A stretch of 64,000 nt of DNA. Source: Geosiphon pyriformis. Lineage: Eukaryota; Glomeromycota; Glomeromycetes; Archaeosporales; Geosiphonaceae. Position numbers and translations under genes: made by a program. A model generated the notes under the pieces. The model did no database searches, was not told the origin of the DNA, and was given only the letters and a program-made list of their open reading frames with translations. Positions 11,336 to 21,300 of this stretch are shown here, one piece after another; position 1 is the stretch's first letter; each line of letters begins with the position of its first letter. Where the stretch lies: positions 786,180-850,179 of the forward strand of contig JAAOMT010000299.1 in the NCBI GenBank assembly GCA_016748015.1, given 5' to 3'.

Positions 11336-12268
11336 TGTTACAGATGATTATTTAGGGTCTCAAAGCAAATAACAAATCTGTAACTTGGTGCTTAATTGGT
11401 ATTCTGGATTTGATATCTAAAGGTTTGATTGTTCTAAAGATTTTGGTGTAGAGTTCTTTGTATAATGAACAGAGATTTAATAATTGTTTTCAGTAGTCTC
11501 TCAGAATTACAATTCCATTGAATTTTTTTCTCAGCATAGTGGCCAGTAATCCTCCTAGTAAGCTATCCTCAAATCTATAAGTGTTCTACCCTTGTTTCAT
11601 GAGTTTTTTACCAGTCTTTATGACATCTGTAACTTAGCGCTTTAATTCTTAATCAACTTAGTAAAATCAAAAAATAACAAAAAGAAATAAAAAAAAATAA
11701 AAAAAAATAAAAAAATAAACAAAAGCAATTGCAAGTTAGTATCTCATCAATAGCTGTGATCAAGAGCTATTGTTCTAGTGTGGTTAAGTATCAATTACTA
11801 TCAACATGAAGAGTTGATAATGGAGAGTGGATTGATATAGTAAATAATTATTTATTGATATTTGTGAATAGAAGGTTGCTTAGATTAAATTTAAACTGGG
11901 AGATCTCTAACTAAAAGATTTTAATAATTATGACTTGTGAGTCTAATTAACTTTAAAAGTCCTACTGACTCCCAGTCTTTCTGACTAATTTTCTAACTTC
12001 TGATATTACTCCTATATATACATAAATGAGATTTCTCAATTCCTTAATTCTTTATACCAGGAATTCTGCAATTCTTGGAATTCTGTAATTCCTGTTGAGA
12101 AGAATTCTGGAATTCTGAAATTCTGCAATTCCTTTGTATGAGAATCCTGAGATTCCTGGAATCCTGCAATTCCTCTTGAGAGGAATCCTGGAATTCTACT
12201 TTTACTACGTTTATTCTGATTGGCTAATTTATGTATTAATATTTAATTCCTATATTCTATGAGTAACA
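11336..12268 (-). repeat. Solo LTR S inserted in element A
   Basis: A 933-bp LTR of the main family in opposite orientation to A. The ends are TGTTAC and GTAACA, flanked by perfect 4-bp direct repeats tcat (11,332-11,335 and 12,269-12,272). Removing the LTR and one repeat restores the continuous reading seen at 62,530-62,550 in element V. It has the GAATTCC-type array at 12,050-12,200. No internal region remains, so it is a solo LTR left by LTR-LTR recombination, or an isolated insertion. Confidence 0.9.
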
Positions 12269-12272
12269 TCAT

Positions 12273-13690
12273 GGAAGCCACTTAATACCAAGCACTCATT
12301 GGTAACAATTGGCTGCCCAAAACCAACACAACACTTGATTGGAACATGCAGGAGCTTCAACTTAGCCAGAATGGTTGACACACATGCATACCAGTCACAT
12401 GTGATCATTTCAAGACCACCAACATGCCAGCACCACTTATTGAGTTCGAGGAAAAAGAGAAAAAACCTACTTAGGAAGCCTATCAAGTGTTATGAGCTGA
12501 AGATGATCACAACAAGTTACTGCCAATACCCTCCTGGGATGACAACAGAAAAGGAAAACAAAAGGAAGAACTTATCTAGAATGCCAATCAAGTCTGAGGA
12601 ACTGACAATAACTCAAACAAATTATTAACTTGAGAGTGAGAAGAGACTAATAAGGGAAAGAGAAAAGAAAAGGAAGAAGAAACAACACCCACCAACACTA
12701 CCACTTATAATTCCTACACCTATACTACATCACAACAATCCGTTTATCACTGACCAAAGCTCATATGCATTGATTGTGGCAAAAAATTGTTGTTAATGAG
12801 TGCATGCTGTGATGCTGACAAGGAATACCACACAGCAACAAGATTCTACTGTCACCTGTACATTATAAAACATTTTAGACAACTGAAACAGTAAAAAAAA
12901 TAAGACAACAAACCATGTCTTGCATGTGGAATCATTTTGTCTAACAAAGAAATATGGAATGACATTTCTGGGCATAGAAGAATGTATGATAAAACATGTT
13001 AGTATATAATCCTAATTAATGACTGAGTATATAAGAAAACACTAATTGATAATACCTGAAAACAAGCATTGTAACAATTAAAAAAATATTTCCATGACAA
13101 ACATGAAATATGGAGAATAGTGAGTGCAAAAGTAGAAGACGCGACAACCAGTGAACTACTGGAAATCAAAAACAATTTCTTATCACTTCTGAAACCCAAA
13201 TACATCTTAACTTTTGACATTTTTGACAACATCAAAGACAATTTTGAGCAATTTCATGAGTACTACCAAAACTTAGCGCCAACCAAGGAAGAGCAAAAAC
13301 AGTGTTTAGCCTAACTAAACACTTAACTATGTGACCATTGTTTGATTCCTTGTGACTTTTAATATTGTAATAAGTGTGACCTTATTTACAATCCACCACC
13401 ACGCATGATCTACACAATTTTAGAGAAAAAAAACCAATCAGCAGCTGTGCATCAGAATTGGAATCAATTTCCAATTTCAATTTAAACTCTAACAATAATG
13501 ATGATAAAAACAATGGTTTCAGTTCTGCTCAAAATGGCAATAAAAATAACAATGATTCAGACTCTGATTCAAACCCCAAAACATTTATCACACTTTCTGA
13601 CCTCACCAAGGAGCAGAAACTTAAATGATTCAGCAATAATGATAAAGGTATTATATCAGAACACACACATAATACTGATGCCAGGTTTGA
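12273..13690 (+). pseudogene. Cysteine-rich linker domain of element A
   Basis: Unrecognised region between protease and dUTPase, shared with M, N, Q and V. It starts with ALIGNED-type sequence GxxWL-like (12,290-12,320). A Lys-rich stretch follows (12,440-12,680), then clustered cysteines: CIDCGKKLLLMSACC (12,770-12,815), FYCHLY, and PCLACGIILS (12,912-12,941), continuing to about 13,000. A second cysteine group with CNKCDLIYN lies at 13,330-13,395. An acidic/Asn-rich spacer (13,440-13,640) leads to KWFSNND-like sequence. The paired C-x2-C spacing suggests zinc binding. Stops at several Trp and Gln codons make this copy inactive. Confidence 0.6.
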
Positions 13691-14125
13691 TCTAAGATAT
13701 TCAGAAAAAGATGCCATCAAATTAGAACCACATTTGTGCATATGCATTGATCTCAAAATAGCACTGGAAATTCTAGCAACAACAATAGTTCAACTAGCAT
13801 CTAGAAGTAGTTTAGTAAAAAAGAGAATCAACATCAGAGAAGGAATAATTGATGCAAAATATGTAGAAAACATCATTGCAATGCTACAGAATAACTCTGA
13901 AAAGGCTTATATCATAAAGCTAAACAAAAAGATAGCACAGACAATATTCCTACCTTTGGTGAAAATAGCTTAGTTAGTGTCAGTGAGAAACAGGGAAAAA
14001 TTAGGGATTATAGCTAAAAGGATACAGAGTTTCGGATCTATGAGTAGAATAGATATACCAGTTAATATGGCAGAAAAAGAAATTGTTGACAAGAGAGAAA
14101 TTATCTTCACCCATTAAACAATTTT
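13691..14125 (+). pseudogene. dUTPase-like domain of element A
   Basis: Best preserved copy of the domain. In order: CIDLKIALEILA (motif 1-like), SRSSLVKKRINI (motif 2-like), GIIDAKYVENIIAML (motif 3, matching the G-x-ID-x2-Y-x-G-x-I pattern with Gly changed to Glu), KKIAQTIFLPL (motif 4), and after one TAG stop at 13,971, RIQSFGSMSRIDI (motif 5, RG-x-GGFGSTG type). It would hydrolyse dUTP in the intact ancestor. Placement between protease and reverse transcriptase differs from lentiviruses (after RNase H) and betaretroviruses (with protease). The stop and the motif 3 and 5 changes suggest it is inactive. Confidence 0.75.
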
Positions 14126-14440
14126 CATTCCACCATATAATCAATACATGGTAACTATAAAGAGAAAAGTAAAGGATCAGGTTCAGATTTTTGAGACAAA
14201 AGTAACACTTTGTAAATCAAAAAAAATTGGATTAGTCAATCTACATATACCAGCCAAAAACTACAAACACATCAAAATTCCTATTTACAATAATATAGGA
14301 GATACCATTAAGATACTAAAAGGAACTATCATTGAATACTTAACCATTGAAATTGAAGACCAACTGCCAAACACCATTTCAGATTTTCTACAACTGTGTG
14401 GATATGTAGATATTACATCACAAACAATATATGGATGAGA
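14126..14440 (+). pseudogene. Pre-RT spacer of element A
   Basis: Open at 14,148-14,438. Contains a basic KRKVKDQ stretch, CKSKKIGLVNLHIPAK and IEYLTIEIEDQLPN, ending in a conserved CGYVDITSQ segment. A beta-strand-rich look and conservation in N, Q and A suggest a folded domain, but I do not recognise it. It leads directly into the reverse transcriptase. A TGA replaces a Trp or Arg codon at 14,436. Confidence 0.55.
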
Positions 14441-15400
14441 AAAATGTTATTTGCTCCAACCAGAACAATTGGAACAGATGAACTTAGGAAATCTAGACCT
14501 ACTACAACATATGCAACTTAAGATACTACTCAACAACTTTAATGACATCTTTGCCAGTGAAAACAAATTTGGCAGAACTGACATCATTTAGTATCAGATC
14601 AAGACTGAAGATACAATGTCAATTAAACAAAGAGCATACAAAGTACTACCAGCCAGCCATAAGATCATTTGTTAAGAAATCAATTGGATGCTTGACAATG
14701 GACTAATTTAATCATCAATAAGCCTATAGTTATCACCAATAATATTAGTCCATAAGAAGAATAGAAAAATCTGCTTTTATGTGGATTACTGAAAACTGAA
14801 TGGAGTAACAAAAGAAGACAGTTATCCAACTCCAAAGATCCAAGAACTTTTCAATGCTTTTGAAAGAAAAAAATGGTTCTTGACATTAAACTTAGACAGT
14901 AGTTACTGGCAAGTAGCTATAAAACCAAAAGATAAAGAGAAAACAGTATTCACAACATGAAAAAGAAATTTTGAATTCGAAGTTATGCTATTTGGCTTGA
15001 TGAATGCTCCAGCCACTTTCCAGCAGTTCATAAAAATTGTTTATACTGGGCTACTATAGAAATCAGTAGTTGTATACTTGGATGACACTAATGTGTTTTC
15101 AAAAACATTTGATAATCATCTGCATCATCTCCAACAAGTATTTGAAAGATTCAAATAAGCAGGATTAAAATTAAATGCAAACAAATACTTCTTTGACAAA
15201 ATGGAACTCAAGTTTTTGGAATATGTTGTAAGCAAAGATGGTATCAAAATGAATCCAGATAAGATTGAGGTTGTTAAGAACTTTCCAGTACCAAATAATC
15301 TTACAGAATTAAGAGCATTCTTGGGATTTGCTGGATACTACAGCCACTTTATTAAAGACTTTTCCAAAATAGCTCAACCACTATACCAACTTTAAACAAA
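14441..15400 (+). pseudogene. Reverse transcriptase of element A (decayed)
   Basis: Gypsy-type RT. 14,560-14,700 is the N-terminal region before the fingers. FYVDY*KLNG-like sequence is at 14,776-14,806. KKWFLTLNLDSSYWQVAI (14,868-14,920) is motif A with the catalytic Asp of LDLDS changed to Asn. MLFGLMNAPATFQQF (14,989-15,030) is motif B. VVVYLDDTNVFSKTF (15,069-15,110) keeps the YLDD of motif C. The open stretch at 15,201-15,395 covers the thumb with LRAFLGFAGYYSHF. Stops at 15,054 and 15,157 also break it. Confidence 0.85.
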
Positions 15401-15836
15401 GAACACCAAATATGAATAGACAGAAACTCAGCAAAAAGCTTTTAATACATTAAGAAGAAAGCTTATTCAAGCCCCAGTATTAATCTATCCAAATTATAGC
15501 AAGCCATTCATAATTACAACTAATGCATCTGGTCAAGCATTGAGAACAGTATTATCTCAGAAAGGACCAAACAGATGAGAACATCCAGTAGCTTATGCCA
15601 GTAGAAGCTTAAGTCCAGCTGAAAAGAACTATGAAACTCCAGCACTGGAACACTTAACTATCTATTGAGCTATCATCAAATAGAAAAAATACTTGAGTTA
15701 AAAGTTTGATGTATATACTGATTATAAAGAATTGACTTCAATCCAGAAACAAAAATTTGGAGATAATTGCCATGCCAGATGGAAAATAGAACTTTTATTA
15801 TTTAACTATACAATACATTATAAAAAAGAAAAAGAA
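15401..15836 (+). pseudogene. RNase H of element A (decayed)
   Basis: Follows RT directly. TTNASGQALRTVLSQK-like sequence at 15,510-15,560 corresponds to the first catalytic Asp region (DASGxALGAVLSQ), here with Asp changed to Asn. HPVAYASRSLSPAEKNYE-like sequence follows at 15,583-15,640 and the DYKELTSIQKQKFG region at 15,720-15,760. Stops at former Trp codons (15,414, 15,668) inactivate it. Confidence 0.75.
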
Positions 15837-15838
15837 AA

Positions 15839-15986
15839 CGAAAATGCTAATAGATTGTCACAAATAAGACAAATCTAAAAACATTTTAACCCAAAAATAT
15901 AATAAAAAACAACGGAAATGCTGATAGATTGTTACAAATAAGACAAATCTAAAAACATTTTAACCCAAAAATATAATAAAAAATGA
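15839..15986 (+). repeat. 74-bp tandem duplication at the RNase H/integrase junction
   Basis: Two near-identical 74-bp units, 15,839-15,912 and 15,913-15,986. They differ by about four transitions. Element N has one copy (about 2,205-2,285). Because 74 is not a multiple of 3, the duplication shifts the frame between RNase H and integrase. Confidence 0.85.
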
Positions 15987-15999
15987 ATATACAAAAATA

Positions 16000-17290
16000 C
16001 CAACAACTCCAATATTATATAAATACTCAATTGTTCAAAGAAAAATTATCTCAAAAGGAACAAAAAAACATAAAACAACAATCAAAATATTTTATCAACC
16101 ATCAAAATATACTTTATCAGAAGAACAAAAGAAAGCCAGATTAACCAACCAGAGTAATCACAGAACCAGAAAAAAAACAATATTATTCAACATACACTCA
16201 GATCCAACAGCAGAATATTTTCATAAAGAAGCAATCATAAAAAGAATCAGGAAAAGATATTATTGGCCATCAATGTATCCAGACATTATACAATATGTTC
16301 AAAATTGTGATGCTTATTAGAAAAGAGGAGAAACAAAATCCAGTGAACCATTAAGACCAATCAAAGTAGAACAACTATTCAATCATATTGGAATTGACTT
16401 AGTTGGACCATTAACAATAATCAGTAGAGGCAACAAATATATCACAGTAGTCATGGATTATCTCACAAAATGGCCAGAAGCAAAAGCCATTCAAAGAACA
16501 GATGCAGAATCTATTGTCAAATTCATTCATCAAGATTTGATCTGTTGACACAGATGTCTAAAAAAACTACTATTGGATCAAAGAACTCACTTTGTAAATA
16601 GAATATTGACAAAATTAAGTCAAAAATTTGGAATAAAAAGACCATTATCATCACCATACCATTCACAAACAAATAGATTAGTTAAAAGATTCAACAGAAC
16701 ACTGTGTGAAGCAATAGCCAAGATCAGCCAAAAAAACCAGGACAAATGAGATTTGATTATACTATTAGTATTATTTGCTTATTAGACAATAAAGCAAGAC
16801 ACTACACAAGCAACACTATTTGAATTAGTATACAGTAGAACAGCAACATTACTAATTGAGATAGAAGTCAAAACATATCTAACAGAACCAATAACAAAAG
16901 AGAATTTTCAAAGAACATTGTTAAAAAAAACATATAACTTAATAGAAACATTGGAAAACAAACAAAGAAGAACAGCTGATAATATACAAAAGTCACAAGA
17001 GAAACAGAAAGAAAGACATGATAATCAACTATCAGACAAACCAATTGAATTCAAGATTGGAGACAAAGTACTCTTACATCGTACCAAAGTGGAAAAACAA
17101 TGGAATGGAAAATTTGACCCCAAATGGGATGGACCATTTCACATAGAAGAAATTCTAAGAAATGGAGCTTACAAATTAAGACTGGACAACAAAATTTTAA
17201 CCAAAGCAGCATATGGTAATTGACTGAAACAATATTACCATATAGCATCATCATCTATCAGTAATATTTTACAATTAGGAGTACAGAGAA
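16000..17290 (+). pseudogene. Integrase of element A (decayed)
   Basis: Zinc-binding N-terminus at 16,190-16,320: H near HSDPTAEYFHKE, then YYWPSMYPDIIQY and C-x2 with the second Cys now Tyr. Core: NHIGIDLVGPL (first Asp, 16,381-16,413), VVMDYLTKWPEAKAI, LLLDQRTHFVNR (second Asp kept), RLVKRFNRTLCEA where the catalytic Glu is Lys. C-terminal region 16,918-17,223: KKTYNLIETLENKQRR, KIGDKVLLHRTKVEKQWNGK and WDGPFHIEEIL, a GPY/F-type module. It inserts cDNA into the host genome in intact elements. Stops and the lost Glu inactivate it. Confidence 0.82.
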
Positions 17291-18046
17291 TATTAGTCAA
17301 ACCAAATAAAATTCTATAAGATCTAAAACCAATTATAATCATTGAACCAAACACATAAAATCGAACAACCAAAAAAGCATATAAAGACATAATATATGTG
17401 ACAAAAAACAACAGAAAAATGGAGATTACTAACAGCATTCATTCATTAGTACAACAACTTTTTCAACTGATCCAACAACAAGAAATGGAAATTACAATCA
17501 ACCAACAAACTATCAGATACACAAACACCAAAAAAGAACCACAAGATAAAATACAGAAAAAAACAGAAAACACTGTAAACAAAATAATTACAAAAGTGAA
17601 ATTGGCAATAGAAACACAACCAAAAGTTACCCAATATCAAGAGTTGACTATAAAAACTTAGAATTGATGGATACAACAATTTCCAAAAAACTTTTGTTAT
17701 TTTTATTTGAGACAATACTTGAACATTCAGGGCTTATATACAGATAAAACAAAATGATTATTTGACACAATAATACTGCAACAACTGGAACAATTTGTGA
17801 GAAAAAACAATTTGACCACACAAGCAAGAATCATTTATTGGCTACACACTGGATTTCAAGATCGACCAGAAATCTTACTCAATCCAAAAATAAACTCTAT
17901 TACCATTAACCAAATGGGAAAAATAACCAATGCTCAATTTGAAGAATTACAGAACAAGATAGCATAAGTAATTTTTGAAAAAGAAGTTCAAAAAATACTC
18001 AAAGACAGAGAATTAGAATTAAGAGATCTTAATGAAGCTTAATATT
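17291..18046 (+). pseudogene. Post-integrase domain of element A
   Basis: After the GPY/F-type module the coding region continues for about 250 codons to the polypurine tract. 17,398-17,661 is open and contains IHSLVQQLFQLIQQQEMEI, then a Lys/Thr-rich stretch. Further on: CYFYLRQYL, QARIIYWLHTGFQDRPEIL and QMGKITNAQFEELQNKI, ending ELELRDLNEA. No chromodomain is evident. The domain is unrecognised but present in N, Q, R and the M remnant. Confidence 0.6.
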
Positions 18047-18061
18047 AAAAGGAGAGAATAA
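18047..18061 (+). other. Polypurine tract of element A
   Basis: AAAAGGAGAGAATAA lies immediately before the 3' LTR start (TGTTGCTC at 18,062). Standard position and composition for the plus-strand primer. Confidence 0.8.
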
Positions 18062-18920
18062 TGTTGCTCATAAAATATAAGAAGTATATTAGTATATAAA
18101 TTAGCCAATCAGAGGTAGTTATAGTAAATGTGGAATTCCAGAATTTTTCTCAAGAAGAATTGCAGAATTCCAGAAATTTCAGGATTCTTATACAAGGAAT
18201 CATAGAATTCCAGAATTTCAGGATTCCTTTTAAAAAAAATTGCAGAATTTCAGAAATTCTAAGATTTCTGGTATAAAGAATTAAGGAATTGAGGAATCTC
18301 AATATGTATATATAATGACAGTATTAGAAATAGAAAAGACAAATCTTTCAGTTTAGATTTTATTTAAGCAACTTTTCACATCACAAATATCAAATAAATA
18401 ATTATTCATTATCTCAAATCTACTTCCCACTATCAACTCTTCATGTTAATAGTAATTGATACTTAATCATACTGAAACAATAGCTCTTAATCATGGCTAT
18501 TGATAAGATACTAACTTTATTGTCTTGGCTTTATTTCTTTATTTTCTTTTATTTCTTTTATTTTCTTTTTTGTTATTTTTTTTTGTTGTGTACTAATTGA
18601 TTAAAGGATTAAAGCACTGAGTTATTAACATCAAGAATTGTCTGGTAAAAAACCTTTGTAAGTAGATAAAGCATGTAAAAAAATTATGGATTACTTATCA
18701 GAGGAGTACTGGTCATCAAGCTGAAGAAAAAAATTGACAAAATTGCGATTCTGGGAAGCTATGGATAAACAACTATTGAATCTCTGTCTATTATACAAAG
18801 GACTCAACCAAAACCTTCAGATTACAATATCTTTAGATCACCATCATTGTAAATAGCTTCTGAGCACCAAGTTATGGGTTTTGTTATTTAATTTGAGACT
18901 CCAAATAATCACCTGTAACA
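18062..18920 (+). repeat. 3' LTR of element A
   Basis: 859 bp. Begins TGTTGCTCATAAAA and ends CCTGTAACA at 18,920, immediately followed by M's RNase H sequence. GAATTCC-type array at 18,130-18,295, TATA-like tatata at about 18,306, T-rich tract at 18,530-18,595. Partner of 7,874-8,731. Confidence 0.88.
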
Positions 18921-19524
18921 ATGTGTCAAGAGCTTTTTGTTGGGTTTCAGTCCATTTGTATTTGGTGTTCTTTGTTTGAAGTTGGTGTAGTGGTTGAATT
19001 ATTTTGGAAAAATCTTTGATAAAGTGGCAGTAGTATCCAGCAAATCCTAAGAATGCTCTTAATTCCATGAGATTATTTGGTACTGGAAAGTTCTTAACAA
19101 TCTCAATCTTATCTAAATCCGTTTTGATACTGTTTTTGCTCACAACATATTCCAAAAACTTGAGTTCAGTTTTTTCAAAGAAACACTTGGTTGCATTTAA
19201 TTTTAATCCAACTTTTCTTAGTCTTTTAAATACCTGTTGAAGATGGTACAAATGATCATTAAATGTTTTGGAGAATATATTGGTATTATTCAAATATACG
19301 ACTACTGATTTCCATAGTAGTCTAGTATAGACAATTTCCATAAGCCATTGAAATATGGCAAAAGCATTCATCAAGCCAAATGGCATAACTTCAAATTTGA
19401 AATTTCTTTCTCAAGTTGTAAAAGCTGTTTTTTCTTTATCTTCTGGTTTCATGGCTACTTGTCAGTAATTACTATCTAAGTCTAAAGTTGAGAACCATTT
19501 TTTTCCTCCAAAAGCATTGAATAA
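18921..19524 (-). pseudogene. Reverse transcriptase/RNase H fragment of element M
   Basis: Minus-strand segment 18,844-19,386, of which the part from 18,921 up is M. It reads MPFGLMNAFAIFQWLM (motif B), VVVYLNNTNIFSKTF (motif C with both catalytic Asp changed to Asn), KFLEYVVSKNSIKT and LRAFLGFAGYYCHF, then the RNase H entry KYKWTETQQKALDTL, cut by A. The upstream part of RT stops at about 19,525, where a deletion joins it to the region before the dUTPase. Confidence 0.8.
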
Positions 19525-20990
19525 TCTTTTCCTAGATATCTCAGATCAAACTTAACATCTAAATTATGTGCACATTTTGGCATAATACCTTTATTGTCAT
19601 CACTAAACCATCTGAGTTCCTGCTCTTTAAAGAGATCAGAAAGCATGATGTATTGTTCGGAGTTTGAATTTGAGTTTGAATTGTCATTGTTATCATTGTT
19701 GCCATTTTGAACAGAGCTCAAACCATTGTTGTTATTATTGTTGGGGTTTGAATCAAAATTGAAAGTTAATTCCAATTCTAATGTGCAGCTGCTGATTGGT
19801 TTTTTTTCTTCTAGGATTGTGTAGATCATATGTGATAGTAAATTGTAAATAAGGTCACATTTATTACAATATTGGAAGTTATAGGAAATCAAACAATGGT
19901 TACATAGTTATGTATTTATTTTTTTCAACCATTGCTCTTGTTCTTCTTGAATAAGTGCTAATTCTTAGTAGTGTTTATAGAAATGTTCTAAGTCCATAAG
20001 CTCTAAAATAATATCTGAATTTGGGCTTCAGTCAAGTTTTATGGGTTTTGGTAGGTTATTTTTGATCATTTTTATTTCTTTTGGTAACACTTTTTTGATT
20101 TTAGCAAGTGTTATTTGCCAGATTTTGTCATCATCATGTGGACAACCATCTAAACATTTGACTGCTCATCTCCAGACAGCATCTATGGATGTTTTTTTTC
20201 TTATTCAGTCACTTATAAAAATCATGTACTGACATAATTTGTCACATGTTTTCCTCATCCAAGAATGTCATTCCACATCTCCTCATCAAGCAATATAGTT
20301 CTATAGGCGAGACAAAGTTCATTATCCTATTTTCCTTGTCTTTTTGGTTATTCAAATCGTTCTAGAACACATGGACAGCAGTAAAATTTTATTGCCATTG
20401 CATATTCTTTATCATCGTCACAGCATGTATCTATTGACAACAATTTCTTGTCACAATCGATGCATACCAGTTTTGGTCAGTAATAGTTAGATGATTGTGA
20501 TAGAGTGTAAGTGTATAAACTATAAGTAGTGGTTGGTGTTGGTTTTTTTCTTTTTCTTTTTCTTTTTCCTTATTATTTTCTTCTTACTCCCAATTTGGTA
20601 GTAGTTTATTATGGTTGCTGTTATTTCACAATGTTTAGTCAGTGTTTCAGGTAAGTTCTTCTTTTTGTTTTTCTTTTCTGCTGTTGTCTTATGTCAAAAT
20701 TAGTGGTAACTTGTTGTGGTCTTTGTCAGCTCAAAAAACTTGGTAAGCTTCCCAAGTAGGTTTTTCTTTTTTGTTATCGAACTTGATGAGTGGTGCTGGC
20801 ATGTTGGTATTAAATTTAAAATGACCACACATTGCTGGTACTCGTGTATGTTATCTGTTTTGACTGAGTTGCAACTTTTGAGTAGTCCAGTCAAGTGTTG
20901 TATTTGTTTTGGACAGCTAATCATTACTAATGAGTGTTTGGTATTGGGTGGCTTCCATAACTAATATCTTAATTGGTATGATGATGCTAT
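19525..20990 (-). pseudogene. Cysteine-rich linker of element M, joined to RT by a deletion
   Basis: 19,540-19,892 (minus) contains YLGKD at the deletion join, LFKEQELRWFSDDNKGIM, an Asn/Asp-rich spacer and FQYCNKCDLIYNLL, the C-x2-C part. Further cysteine pairs occur at about 20,240-20,340 and 20,440-20,480. The dUTPase and N-terminal RT (about 1.15 kb in A) are missing. The 20,700-20,924 segment matches the Lys-rich stretch of A at 12,340-12,480. The domain is unrecognised. Confidence 0.6.
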
Positions 20991-21300
20991 TAACTTTGAT
21001 GGGTAATTTATCTATTTCACCAATTGGAGTCTTGGTGACTCCATTAGCTGTAATTATTCTTGTGCTGACAGCTTGATCAACTCAATGACCTAATTGGTCC
21101 ATGAGTTGTCTTGTAATGATGCTGCCAATTAATTCACTATCTAAGATCAGTTTAATGACATGGCCATCAATTTTGACATTAGTGTACATTGCAGTAATGA
21201 GTTTTTTTTTCAAGTGTGGCTTCACTGAACAAAGAGATTTCTAATGGTTTTTTGATTTCGAAGAGAAATATAGCTGCAAATAACTTATTTTTCATGATAG
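20991..21300 (-). pseudogene. Retropepsin-like protease of element M
   Basis: Minus strand. IKKPLEISLFSEATLEKK at 21,200-21,260, then NVKIDGHVIKLILDSELIGS at about 21,120-21,185. The catalytic triad reads D-S-E, with Gly lost by G-to-A. A frame change separates the two parts. Downstream is the linker region with the usual GNDWL-like start near 20,900-20,960. Confidence 0.7.

Larger units (their letters stand above)
7874..18920 (+). mobile_element. Element A: full-length Gypsy-type LTR retrotransposon with all domains
   Basis: Plus-strand element bounded by LTRs of 858 and 859 bp (7,874-8,731 and 18,062-18,920) with primer-binding site, gag, protease, cysteine-rich linker, dUTPase-like domain, reverse transcriptase, RNase H, integrase, post-integrase domain and polypurine tract in order. 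A solo LTR (11,336-12,268) interrupts it just after protease. It is inserted in RNase H of M. The flanks gtat and atgt fit a 4-bp duplication GTGT with one transition on each side. Without the solo LTR it is about 10.1 kb. It is the most complete copy in the window, yet has many stops and lost catalytic residues. Confidence 0.88.

Noticed and set aside
17291-18046. Chromodomain at the integrase C-terminus
   Set aside because: Looked for the aromatic cage and the usual W-containing helix; not found in the readable segments.
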